Positions 1-10,700 of a stretch of DNA of 64,000 bases are shown here, piece by piece (position 1 is the stretch's first letter; every line of letters begins with the position of its first letter). The DNA is from Strix aluco. Lineage: Eukaryota; Chordata; Aves; Strigiformes; Strigidae. Position numbers and translations under genes: made by a program. The stretch is taken from positions 66,958,463 to 67,022,462 of the forward strand of contig NC_133971.1 of NCBI RefSeq assembly GCF_031877795.1, in the 5' to 3' direction. The notes under the pieces are model-generated. The model worked only from the letters and a program-made list of their open reading frames with translations, had not been told where the DNA came from and ran no database searches.

Positions 1-123
1 GCTACCAGTGGGACATGGGGCCACCCTGACAGTCTCTAACCATCCCGTGCAGAGGCTGGTAGCGCAAGCACAGCCCTGGAGGACAGCACACCGAGCACGG
101 CTCGCCTCCTTCAAGACACCCAC
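1..123 (-). other. GADD45G: GADD45G intron 3 (partial)
   Basis: The exon 3 donor (GTGGGTG on the minus strand, GT at 123-122) follows the codons for CILIT, which is where other GADD45 genes break before the last exon. Nothing resembling the final exon (NPNED.WKDPAL..) is found between the donor and base 1, so this is intron and the gene runs off the window. Confidence 0.8.
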
Positions 124-707
124 CGTGATGAGGATGCAGTGGAGGTCCCGTGGCTCCCCAGACTCCTCGCTGGGCCCCACGATGGCAGCCAGCTTGGCCA
201 CGTCGTTCACCCGCACGATGTCAATGTCATTCTCGCAGCAAAAGGCCTGGATCAGGGTGAAGTGGATCTGCAAGGCAATGTCTCCCTCGTCCTCCTCGTC
301 CGTGGCCAGCACGCAGAAAGCAACGTTGTCGGGGTCGCTGCGAGAGGGAAGCGGCGCGTTGAGCTTCGCGGTCAGCCCCGCAGCCCCCGCGCCCCGCCGG
401 GCGGCCTCCCGGCCCCCGCCCGCCGTACTTACACATTCATCAGCTTGGCCGACTCGTAGACGCCGGCGGTGAGGCAGCCGCGCCGCTGCGCCGACACCAG
501 CAGCTGGTGGAGGGCCTTGCCGGCGCCCTGCATCCTGCGCGCCGGGAGAGAGCGGACAGTCAGCGCGGCGCCGAAACCCTCCCAGCGGCCGCCCGCTGCC
601 CCCGGCCCCGCAACGGCCCCCAACCCACCCGCGCCGGCCGCCGCCCGCACCTACCAGTCGTGGCCCGCAGGCACACGCTCCTGCCCGTGGAGCTCCTCCA
701 GAGTCAT
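124..707 (-). CDS. GADD45G: GADD45G, growth arrest and DNA-damage-inducible gamma (exons 1-3; 3' exon outside window)
   Basis: Three coding exons on the minus strand: exon 1 at 707-655 (ATG at 707-705), exon 2 at 534-433 and exon 3 at 337-124. Introns of 120 and 95 bp have GT..AG ends (donors 654-653 and 432-431; acceptors ending at 535 and 338). The joined frame is open for 123 residues. It begins [12 protein letters not shown], then shows [12 protein letters not shown] and [15 protein letters not shown], followed by an acidic stretch with [13 protein letters not shown] and the signature [15 protein letters not shown]. Mammalian GADD45G is about 159 residues, so some 36 C-terminal codons in exon 4 are missing to the left. 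The family has an L7Ae-like fold. It is a nuclear/cytoplasmic stress sensor that binds MTK1/MEKK4, PCNA, p21 and CDK1, linking stress to p38/JNK signalling and G2/M arrest. MQGAGK and CLTAGVY favour the gamma paralogue over alpha or beta, although KLMNV is beta-like. The exon 1 length matches mammals. Confidence 0.95.
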
Positions 708-1095
708 AGCAGCGGGTCCCCACAGCTCGGCGGTGCCCGGCGACCGCTCCCCGCTCTCGCTCGCCGCGTGCTCCCGGCGCGCGCTGAGGCAGGGGCACGC
801 CGGCCGCCCTCTTTATAGTCCGCGCGGCGGCGGCGCCGGCAGCGGGCGGCGCCCCCTGCCCCCCCATTGGCCGGCGGGGAGAAAGGGGCGGCTTTATCAT
901 GCTAATCGGCGCGTGGAGGGGGAGCGGGCGGCTCGTGCCGGGAGGCCACGTGGGGAGGGAGCGGGGCAGGGGCGGGCACAGGCGCATACGCCACGCCCCG
1001 CCACGCCCCTCCGGGGGCAGCGCTGCCTGCGCACCGCCCGCTCGCCGGGCGTGAGCTGGGCTGTGCCCAGCTGCCGGCCCTCCCCGTGCCGGCGG
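300..1095. promoter_or_regulatory. CpG island over GADD45G exons 1-3 and promoter
   Basis: The stretch is very GC-rich with many CpG dinucleotides, in contrast to the AT-rich DNA beginning near 1,150. It covers introns 1 and 2, the first two exons and the promoter. Overlapping long ORFs on both strands here are by-products of the GC content. Confidence 0.85.
708..1012 (-). promoter_or_regulatory. GADD45G: GADD45G 5' UTR and core promoter
   Basis: Read on the minus strand, a TATA box TATAAAG sits at 817-811, about 105 bp before the start codon. That predicts a transcription start near 785 and a 5' UTR of roughly 80 bases. Upstream are an inverted-CCAAT match (ATTGG on + at 866-870, within CCAAT context GGCCAATGG), an octamer-like ATTAGCAT at 906-899 flanked by a GATAA core, a CACGTG E-box at 947-952, and GC/KLF boxes at 969-976 and 991-1010. 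Oct-1 and CCAAT-binding NF-Y control is well documented for the paralogue GADD45A. That the same factors act here is inference. Confidence 0.75.
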
Positions 1096-1109
1096 GTTTA
1101 GCCACTGGA

Positions 1110-1299
1110 AAGTAGAGAGGCGACTTCTGTCCAAGACTCGGAACTGAACATCCAAGCAGTGCAGGGGGGAAAAGAAAAAAGAAAAAAAAAAAAGAAGATT
1201 TTTATCGATATGTTTTCAACAAATGCAGGCGCCAAGTCTTGCTGTCGGGAAGGGACAGCCCTTGCAGCCACCCAGGCTGGGGAGCGGTGGAGAAGGCTC
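1110..1299. other. Upstream flank of GADD45G with a poly-A tract
   Basis: This is the transition from the CpG island to ordinary DNA. A purine-rich stretch ends in a run of 12 A at 1182-1193. I see no exon or further recognisable promoter element. Confidence 0.6.
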
Positions 1300-1951
1300 T
1301 GGGGCCACAGTGGGCAGCGATCTGGGCATGGCCAGCAGTGGCCTTGGCCACAACGAAGGCCCACTCTCTCCTGGGCTGTATGAACAGAAGCATGGCCAGT
1401 CGGTCGAGGGAGGAGATAATCCCCCTCTGCCCAGCACTCAGGAGACAACAGCTCTGTAGTTTGTCAGGTTTTGGCACCCCCAGCAGAAGAAACACATCAA
1501 TAAACTGGAGCAAGTTCAGATGAGGGCATCAAGGGCACCGAGGTGTCCTGGGCTGCAGCATTGTCCTGTCCTGCAGGCTGAGGGGCAAGGGCTGGTTCAG
1601 CCTAGGGAAGGCACTGTTCAGGGGGCACCAAAGAACAGCCCTCCAAAGCCTGTGTGTCTGTCATCAAGAAGACAGGGCCAGGGTCTTCACAGCAGTGCCT
1701 AGTGGGCAAGACAAGAGACAATGGGAATAAGTTGAATTGGGAGGCTGAGACTCTTTTCCCCCTGAGGACAGTTGAACAGTGGAGCAGGCTGATTGCCCAG
1801 GGAGGCTGTGCAGGCTCCATCCTTGCAGGGTTGCAATTCCCAATGGGACAAAGCCCTCAGAGACCTGTTCTGAGCTCCCTTGTGACCCTGCTGCAAGCAG
1901 GAGACATCCTGAGATCCCTTTTGGGCTGTATTGTCCTATGATACTATCATT
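1300..1951 (+). mobile_element. CR1 LINE fragment, old, sense on + strand
   Basis: The + strand frame around 1,370-1,450 encodes LLGCMNRSMASRSREEIIPL, clearly the conserved C-terminal part of the CR1 reverse-transcriptase ORF (the family motif is [19 protein letters not shown]). The DNA downstream follows the CR1 3' part (GGAACAGG-like segment near 1,775; 'agaggctgt..ctccatccttg' near 1,803). It ends at a degenerate CR1 terminal octamer repeat (TCCTATGATACTAT, 1,934-1,947). Divergence is high, with indels breaking the frame, so this is an ancient dead copy. The 5' boundary is approximate. Confidence 0.85.
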
Positions 1952-4900
1952 TTAAAATTTTTTTTCCCAGCAAATAGGGATTTTTTTTCAGTTAAGCTTT
2001 ATTAAAAGTAGATCTAATTTGGATAGTAACATGAGCTCGAATGTGTCCTTTAAAATTAATTGTGTGATTTGCGTGTATGATTGCTGAACTTAGATCTGAA
2101 CCTGTTTGTCAGCAAACCAAGCAATAGTAAAATAAGTTTTTCCCACTGTGAATGAGTACTGTCTAAATATTAAAGGGCAAATCACTTTCCAAGTCCTTTC
2201 AGTCTCTTGACATCTCAGTTCAGGCTGCCAGAAGTACTCCTCCACCGAGTAACAGCTTCAGACCAGCACCAAGTCATTTCATATAGGTTGTGGAGAGCCA
2301 CCGTGAGGCAGACCTATGTCTGTTGCAAACTTGCAAACCGGACCGAGTCCAGCAGGTTGCACAGAGAGAGCTCTGTAACCTCTCACCCTCGTTACTCCCT
2401 TGCCTCCCATCATATCATCCTCTTTCAAATGAATTTAAACCCAGAGCCTGGGAATGTCCTTTCCAGTACTTTGCTGGGAGTCCTAGATCAATCACAGCTT
2501 GTCTGTGACTTGCTGTACGGTTTGCTCTGTCTGCTTAGTAGTTTCAGCCTCTTTGAGCATCACAATTTCACAAGTGCTCCTCAAATTGAGCCATTTCAAT
2601 GGCTTGCTGTGCTTCTGCTTCCAGTTGTTTCTAGTTAGTGTCCCAGGCAAAGCTACAGGTGACAGCACTGGACCCTGCAGTAATCTCTTAGTGAGCTTCC
2701 ATTTTAAACTGATGACAACAGCAGGGTCTGCCAGATACATCCAACATCTCTGAGAACCTATCTCTGGCTATTTCTACAGAGATCTCAGGACTGGGGAGAC
2801 AACTCTTTGTTGTAATCACCAATTCTCAAGCCTAACAATCTTTTTCACCCTACTAACATGCAAAGGCATTCTTGACTTGTAAACCACCAGTGACCTGGCA
2901 CACTGAATTTGCTTGAGCAGGGTATAAATTCTTGGTTTGTTTTCTTTAAAAAATATGTGGTAAGTTTTCAGAAAATTATCTCCTGGTCCATATTCATGAA
3001 ATGACAATTGTCTTCACTTGTTGGAATGAGCTGAGTGTATGTAGCATGTACCATTCATTCTCAAGAGGTAAAAATCCATCATATGTCTGCTTCTTTTTTT
3101 TTTTTTTCTCTAAATATATATATGGGGAGGAATGCAGAAGAATAGCTGGAGTGGTAAACGGAAGCTTTAGGTTTTCTCAGGAAATTGGGTTAGACACACT
3201 AAATGGTACATCTCTTATAAGTATTGAAGGACCTGTTTCTGATGTACTACAGTTTCACTGCATGATGAAATAGGTGGAAAATCCAGCACTGACTCAGAGC
3301 TTTGAAAGATGCTGATATTAACTATGACTTTGATGAGTTTCCCATTACAGTGGATATTAAAGTGACTTAAAATGGATCAAAATTAGTAGGCCAAAGTAAC
3401 TCATAGTGGACAACAGTGCATACGTAGTAGTATAATATATGTAAGTACCTAAATAATGAACTGATACATGAAACCATATTAACACGTTAATCCTTTCAAA
3501 TGCAAGCTTCCAGTTTTGGCTCAATGACACAGCACCCTGGAGTTAGGGCTTCTTGTCATCACAGTCTTCAGTTTGACCCATTATTCCTGGGTCTCCTAGC
3601 ACAGGTGGTGCTGAAGGCTGCAAAGCATTACCAGACCCCTGATCCAGCTTATTTCAAACCACAGTATCAACACCAGGCCTCCAATGCAGAAAAGAGGTGC
3701 AGGAAGGAGAGCTGTCCCTGCCCTAGGTCCTGTCCCCATTTTGAAGGCGTCAGCTTTGCAGACATGGTACCTTTGATGTCTAGTAAACAAACTGAACTTT
3801 AGTGGAGGTCAGGCTCCACTGCTTGCTTTCTTAGTCTTTTCATCCTGTGTTTTTAATATATCCATGAAAGAAAAGAAAAAAAAATAAAGAAATGAGACAT
3901 CGTTTTTGTTTTTCAGCATTCCTGGTCATGAATACTAGAGTAAGGGTGCTGAATGTCCCACCTGAAAGTGGAAGTTACACCCTCCATTGTCACAGAACAC
4001 TTGAGCACGCTTAGGCATACTTAAGTGTCCTCATTATGCTTGTGTTCCAAATACTGAACATCAAATTTCACTTCTGTAAATGCAGATCAGTATAATCTAT
4101 GCATTTGATGGAAAACTGGTAGGCACCAGACCACTGGTGGAGCAGCTGTTGAGTGCTTTAAGCCGTCCTGTGGTTTTAGGGGGAGAGGGGGGCACACTGA
4201 CGACTATCACATGGCAACAGTGCTCAGACATGAATAAATGCATTTTGCCGTTATATTTGACAGCAGTGATATAAGGCCAGTGCCGCTTACCCGTGCTTTA
4301 CATAGCACGTAAAGGCTGGCCTGCAAACGCTTTTTTTGACTGGCACCTTTAGCGCATGACCAAACTCACCTCAGCCAAACTGATGCTGTGTTCACGGTAA
4401 AGCTGTGACCTCTGGTGGACATCAAAATATTACTGCTATATTAACAGCCCACTGGCAAACGGTACCTGTATTCGGTTCCTGTTCTCATATCCTTAACGTT
4501 TTTACTGAAAATTTAGGGGGGAAAGGGAGATGTTGGTGTTTCCTACATGAAGAAAACCCCTAAAACAGCCCCCTAATCTTATAAAAAGTCAGATGTGGAG
4601 TAACAGGGAAATAATAGTATATTCAATCACAACGAAGGCAAGTAACCTATGAGAATGTAACAGGTAGAAACTGCAGATAGATTACACCCCTGTATAGCCG
4701 TTAATAAACATGATTTTATCATTTTGTGAGGAAAATGATAGTGGACTTCCAACTGAAGAGCAGCAGACACAGGCATCACCTTTTGGCCTAAGTGAGAGGA
4801 GACTGAAACCTTTCACACCAGGAGAGACATGCAAGCAGCGGTAACAGCCAGCCCAGCCATGGGGCTCTTACACTGCCCCAACTTGTCTAGTGCTTTCCTG

Positions 4901-5257
4901 GCTTGTGCTGCATACCTGGACTTACCATCAAAAAGACCATTTTTACCAAGATATACCAGTCCTTTCAGTTTTGATGGAGTACACTCAACCTCAAGTCTTT
5001 CCAAAGCCATCAGAGCTTCTCCTCTCCCCATTCCAGTCCCCCATCCAGTCCTCCACCTAGTCTGCAGCCCTATTGTCCTCACCCAGCAAGCTTCTTTCTC
5101 CATATATGACTTCTCACAAAATAAAAACCAAACTAAAAATGTTTCTACAAAAGCTAGAAGTTTTAGGAAGCAGGGCTCTACTCCCAGTTTCCTCTACAAA
5201 TCCTCAGGCTAAGATCAAGCTAGTTTTGTGTTTCCATCAGACCAACAGGTCAGCTAT
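1952..5257. other. Intergenic DNA, no gene recognised
   Basis: The stretch is mostly AT-rich single-copy-looking DNA with a T14 run at 3094-3107 and short A-runs (for example 3876-3884). A 143-codon + frame at 2207-2638 and its opposite-strand neighbours show no family resemblance and overlap each other in several frames, so I do not call a gene. The region at about 2,200-2,750 is somewhat less AT-rich and could be an old unrecognised repeat. Confidence 0.6.
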
Positions 5258-6231
5258 TGTCCTGGGTTTGAGTGAGTGGCAGGGGTTTTTGGTAGCAGGG
5301 GAGGGCGCTACAGCTCCTCTGGCTCCAAGTCGGACCCACCTTTGCACCAAGGCCAGGCCAATTAGCAATGGTGACTGCAGCTCTGCGATAACGTATTTAA
5401 GAAGGGGAATCTGGGAGGAGTGGTGGGAGTTGTGAGGAGGAGTTGCAAGCAGAACATCTGTGTGAACACCAAGGTCAGTGGATGGAAGGAGGAGAAGATG
5501 GGAGAGGTGTGTCAGAGAACCCTGTGTCCCGTGATGAGATGGCAGGGCCATCCTCCCGCTGCCACCCATGGAGGTTCACTGTGGAGTGGATACTGATTTG
5601 CAACCTGTGTGGGGTCCCATGGCAAAACAGGTGACTGAGCCCGAAGAAGGCCAGGACCCCATGAGAAGAAGGCCCTGCTGTTGTAGTTCAGTGCTGGGAG
5701 GATTGCAACGGGTGGGGGTGACTCACAAGCCCATGGAAGTGACTCATGTCAGAGTTGGTTTGTGCAGGACTGTCTCCTGTGAGAGAGGAGCTGCACTGGA
5801 GCAGGTGACGAATGCCAGAAGTATCCCCCCCTCCCCAGGTGGAAGAAGTGGCAGGACTGATTGCACCCCCCATTCCCTGCCCCCTGCACTGCAGGGGGAG
5901 AAGGAGGTAGAGATATTGGGAGCAAAGCTGAGCGCAGGAAGAAGGGAGCAGTAGGGAAAGGTGTTTTCAAGACGTGGTAATGCTTCTCACAGTCCTACTC
6001 TGGCTGTTACATGTTGCTGTTGTTGTTAGTGACTGTATAAAATTTTATGTTCTTATTTTCTTCCCTTAATAAGTCTGGTTTTTGCCTGTGTCTTAAAGGA
6101 TGATGTCATCCCTCCCTATCCTTATCTCAAGTTCCTGGGTCTTTTGCTTCCCTCCTTCTCAGTGCTGGGGGGGAAGGGAGGAGTGAATGGCTGCACTGTG
6201 CTTAGTTGCCCTCTGAGCTCAAACCATGACA
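5258..6231 (+). mobile_element. Solo LTR of an endogenous retrovirus
   Basis: The element starts TGTCCTGGGTTTGAG and ends CTCAAACCATGACA. The ends are imperfect inverted repeats of each other with the canonical TG..CA termini, giving a 974-bp LTR. Inside are a TATA-like GTATTTAAG near 5,391 with CCAAT upstream (5,358), two TGACTCA AP-1-type sites (5,719 and 5,741), a hairpin CCCCCTGCA-C-TGCAGGGGG at 5880-5898, and an AATAAG-containing segment near 6,069 suited to 3' end formation. No second LTR or gag/pol is nearby, so it is a solo LTR left by recombination. Flanks (..gctat / cctac..) give no exact target duplication, consistent with age. Orientation is inferred from the TATA-like motif. The family (ERVL-like or other) is not determined. 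Confidence 0.8.
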
Positions 6232-6954
6232 CCTACCTAATCTTTGTATTATTTCTTTCCATTGAACCTGACACAGATGCTGCCGATCTCCGTGCCTAGT
6301 AAATCAGGCAGCTCCCTCTGTTTATACGCTTCATTCTGTAGCACTTTCACCACAGAGATGCCACCTGCCAAGACCAAACATCCACGACCTAGAGGCAGCA
6401 AGGACATTTAACTTACTGAAAAAGCAGTGAAGTAAGACTTTTTGCAGCATCTTCTGTTTCTAAAAAATTAAACCTGCATATTACAAGTCTCAGTCAAAAA
6501 CAGTGCTGCAGAAATAGAGCAGTAGTCTTCTGAATGAAGTGTTCTACTGTTTTGTTAAAAAAAAATGAGTATTCCCACAAATATAACTGAAATGCTATAG
6601 GATGAACAACACTTAATTGGCTGCATAGACCTGACTATTAGAGAATGTTGTGCAGATGAGCACAAAGCCCTCATTTCTGTCATCTTTTCAGGTTTTATGC
6701 TAAAAAGGACAAAATCACATCTTGCATTAATTTTGGTTGTTTAAGGTTTTGTACAGGCAACAGCACACTGCATCAAGTAGCCAAAAAAGTTTCTTTGTAA
6801 TTGTTGCTGAATTCACACCACTAGTTCATTTTTCCTCCTGCAGGTGCTATTCTTTAAAGCAAGAAACCAGATATGTTGATCTAATAATAGAAAAGCATCT
6901 TTCTAATAACAGGTGAATGTTTCTCTCCTGTTCTAAGAAAAGAAAGGATTAATT
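6232..6954. other. Intergenic DNA, nothing recognised
   Basis: AT-rich DNA between the solo LTR and a CR1 copy. It contains an A9 run near 6,557 but no ORF, repeat family or promoter I can support. Confidence 0.5.
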
Positions 6955-7776
6955 CAGAATCATAGAATAGTTTGGGTTGGAGGGCATCTTTAGTCTAGGG
7001 AACTAGTCCAACCTCCCTGCAATGAGCAGGGACATCTTCCAGTATATCAGGTTGCTCAGAGCCCCATCCAACCTGACCTTGAATGTTTCCAAACACGGGG
7101 CACTTACCACCTCTGTGGGCAATTTGTTCCAGAGTTTCACCAGCCCATCATGAAAGAATTCTTCTTTATGTCAGTCTATATCTATCCTCTTTTAGTTTAA
7201 AACCATTACCCTTTGTTCTGTCGCTACAGGCCTACTATTGTCTTTGTCTTTCTTATAAGCTCCCTTTAAGTATTGAAAGGCCACAATAAGGTCTCCCCAG
7301 AGCCTTCTCTATTCTAGGCTGAACAACCCCAATTCCCTGAGCCTTTCCTCACAGGAGAGGTGTTCCATACCTCTGATCATTTTTGTGGCCTCCTCTGGAC
7401 CTGCTCCAAGAGGTCCATGTCTTTCCTGTACTGGGGACTCCAGAGCTGGACACAGTACTCCAGGTGAGGCCTCACAAGAGAGGAGTAGAGGGGAAGAATC
7501 ACCTCCCTCGACCTGCTGGCCACACTTCTCTCGATGCAGCCCAGGATACAGTTGGCTTTGCTGGGCTGCGAGTGCACATTGCTGGCTCATGTTCAGCTTT
7601 TCATCCACCAGTACCCCCAGGTCCTTCTCTCCAGGGCAGCTCTCAAGCCCTTCATCCCCCAGCCTGTATTGATACAGGGGGTTACCAGACCCAGGTGCAG
7701 GACCTTGCACCTGGCCATGTTGAACCTCACGAGGTTCACATGGGCCCACTTCTTGAGCCTGTCCAGGTCCCTCAGA
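6955..7776 (-). mobile_element. CR1 LINE 3' fragment, minus strand
   Basis: The + strand begins with the reverse complement of the CR1 3' tail (AATCATAGAATAGTTTGGG), so the element's 3' end is at 6,955. The minus strand encodes the reverse-transcriptase C-terminus: a frame near 7,577-7,380 with [20 protein letters not shown] and [26 protein letters not shown], and an upstream piece near 7,790-7,600 with [13 protein letters not shown] in a shifted frame. Frameshifts and stops show it is inactive. The copy is 5'-truncated near 7,776, as is usual for CR1. It is younger than the copy at 1.3 kb, judging by how well the motifs survive. Confidence 0.95.
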
Positions 7777-10700
7777 CCTTTAAAGGTTTTACAGAGATGG
7801 CTATTTTTAGTCAACTCTTTCCTTTTATATACGTGGGAGGTTGAAAGAGGTAATTTTGAAAATTACCTCTTTGGAGCACGTAAGAGCCCTCATAGATGAA
7901 GAGCCAAGTAAGCAGAGGCCAAAGGAAGGGGAGAAATACTGCACCAAGCAACTCCTAGTGGAGAAACTGCATGTTCTGCCTTGTTTTGATTCAATAGATG
8001 GTAGACCCTACCTTGTAATGTAAACGGAAATTGCTGTCCACGACACCTTGTAATCTGGCATCAGCTAAAAGCATCAGTCAGCCAATGCAACTGAGTGTTT
8101 GGGATCAGGACACAACTGACCATCCTTGAAACTGATTGTTTGAAAAGGCTCCTGTATCACCTTCTCACCTGAAAACACAGTGCTATTCTCCTCAGCAGGT
8201 TTGCTTTCACTGACACACTTAAATGGAAATATTCAGCAAGTTCAAGCACTTTTTCCTCTTCACAAATTATTTATTTACACAGTTGCTTAGATTCCTGTAC
8301 TGGATTTATCTAGTCATGTGATGCCTCGATTAAAGATAGCCACATATAATGTCTTCAACATAGCATTGCATATTTGTGTTTCATATTTTAAACAAGACAT
8401 ACATCTTCTTCCTATCTCTGTCCAACAAGAATGACCAATAGAGTTACGACAAGAAAAGTTTATCTTTTCATGCTTATTTTCAACATGACAGTACTACATC
8501 AAGTTATGCTCCTGAGAGACCCACCTCTAGTGTGCATCACACACACACAAAAAAAAAAAAAAAAGGCAAAGAATCAATAAACCTGCATTGCCCATTCTGT
8601 ATTTAGATTGTGGTGAGCTGCAAGTGTGGAAAGAATATGTGTCTGGGACAGCCAGCATCCCCCCACTTCCCCAGGCCCATGCCAAAATCTGCATAATTCA
8701 CATCATACTGGGAGCTGAGAAGAGCCGTCCAAAGCAGCTTATGGGGGGTAGCTGATAACATGTCAGTGAACCTCCTGCTACACCCCAGCTCAGGAATCCC
8801 TCAGAAGCACTGGGAAGCATGATGATTTTGGGGTTTTGGTTGATTTTGATTTTAATTAAGAACTGCTGAAAGCCAGGTTTTCTTGGCAATGCTTCCTTTC
8901 CTTCAGAACAGAATTTTATCAGGGCAAATTTTTCAGGAACCTCTCCTGGGATTTCTATGTGTCTGTAGGCCCAGCAACTGAAACCTCATTGTGCATTCAC
9001 AGCAGCTCTGACTCGCTGCTGTACGACTGGAAATCCTAGACACATTCACAGCCCATATGCACCACGGCTGCATAACACCCAGCTCAGTAAATCCTATGTT
9101 TTCAGGCCAAATTGGACAGATTGTGAATGCATGTTCAATTGAATTCTGTGTGCCAGGAAGTCTGCAATGTCAGGTTTACTATCCTTGAGCGTACACCTTT
9201 GTCCAGGAAAGCCTGGAAACCTTACTGAGAATTATGACTTCAGACAGACACTCAAGGTTAGAAAATTATATAAATGACACAAAAAATTATATTTGCTGAT
9301 AATTCAAGCCAGAAGAACAGGAGCAAATCCAAGCATCAAAAATCCCAGGTTCTGGTTCTCCATCCACTCAACACTGAAGCCCTCCATCTGCTATCAATAG
9401 TAGCCTCAAGTGAGGCTCAGTGACAAATAAAACGGGGAGTTTCTTGTGATGTAGCTGTTTTTCATCCCCACTTACCATAGTTTCTTCATATATTTTTTCC
9501 TCCATATCTGTTAATGTGCTGCACAGGGGCCCCTCTCCTCCAGCAGAATAAAAATACTGAAAAACAGTCTTGTTTTGCTAGCTCTCCAGTCCAACCAGAT
9601 GACATTGAAGACTGGATTGAATGATAACGTTGGCTTTCCCAGTGTCAATGACCCCATACAATGACAAAGGGAATTTCTGAATGGCTGAACATAACTTGAC
9701 CAGCATAACGTTAAAGAATTTATTTTTATTTTGTTGCGTACTGAACTTTCTTAGAGATGCCAATGAAAGCTAAAAATCAAATGCTTAAGAAGATCACTGA
9801 ACAGCTGTCTGTGTGTTACAATGAAAGAAGAACACAGTCTTTCCTTAGCCCAGATGCTGTCAGAATTATTCATTTCACTGGGTAATTCTACAGCATGAAG
9901 AAATGTAATTCACAAAGAAGGCAGATGTGTTGTCCTATGTCAAGTGCCTCTGGTATCTCAGCATAAGACTGTATAATGGAACTTTTATTGCAGAGATGTG
10001 CCTGGCCAAGTGAAATCATCTGATCCTTCATTCGTCCTTTGTGTCTTCTGAAACAGGTGTAATGGAAAAAACAACCTCAGAATGAAATCTCAGATGGTCA
10101 ACCCAGACCTTAAATGTGTAACTCTGAGTTTCAGCATGTGCGTTTTCCTGCCTTTAAAAAAAAAAAAAATCTGAGACTGGCTTATATCTAAAGAGGTTAG
10201 ACATGAGATCTGATGGGGACAGGGTTACTTTATCTCAACACTTTTCTTTAAAACAAACTGAAAGGTAAGAAGAGCAAAAATCTTTACCAATCTTTATCAA
10301 ATCAGAACATTTGTATCATCCCATCTTTGTAATAGTAAAACCAGAATTAGCTTAAAGCTAGAAAATGGACACATTTTCTCTTTCCTTTTCACTCATCCAA
10401 GACAAAGAGAGACATTTTCTTTAGATATAAAGAAGCACATTAATTAAGCTACTACATAATGGTATCTAGAAGTTCAGATTTCCTCTTTGAAGTCTTTTTA
10501 ATCCAATGCTTCAAACATCATAGTGAGAAGTGAGCCATGAATGACCCCCATAAACTGAAATCCAATTGCACTATTTGATGCATAAGGTTACAAAAAGCAA
10601 GTGATGACAGCTGATAACGTGCAGAAATATAATGTAACATTTAGATGCGGTTTAGCACTGTATAAGAGAAGGCCACTTGGAAGCTATTGATTATGAAATT

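Noticed and set aside
227..436. 69-codon minus frame overlapping GADD45G exon 2/3
   Set aside because: It reads through intron 2 in another frame; the spliced GADD45G model explains the region.
2207..2638. 143-codon + frame
   Set aside because: No family signature and competing frames on both strands; not supported as a gene.
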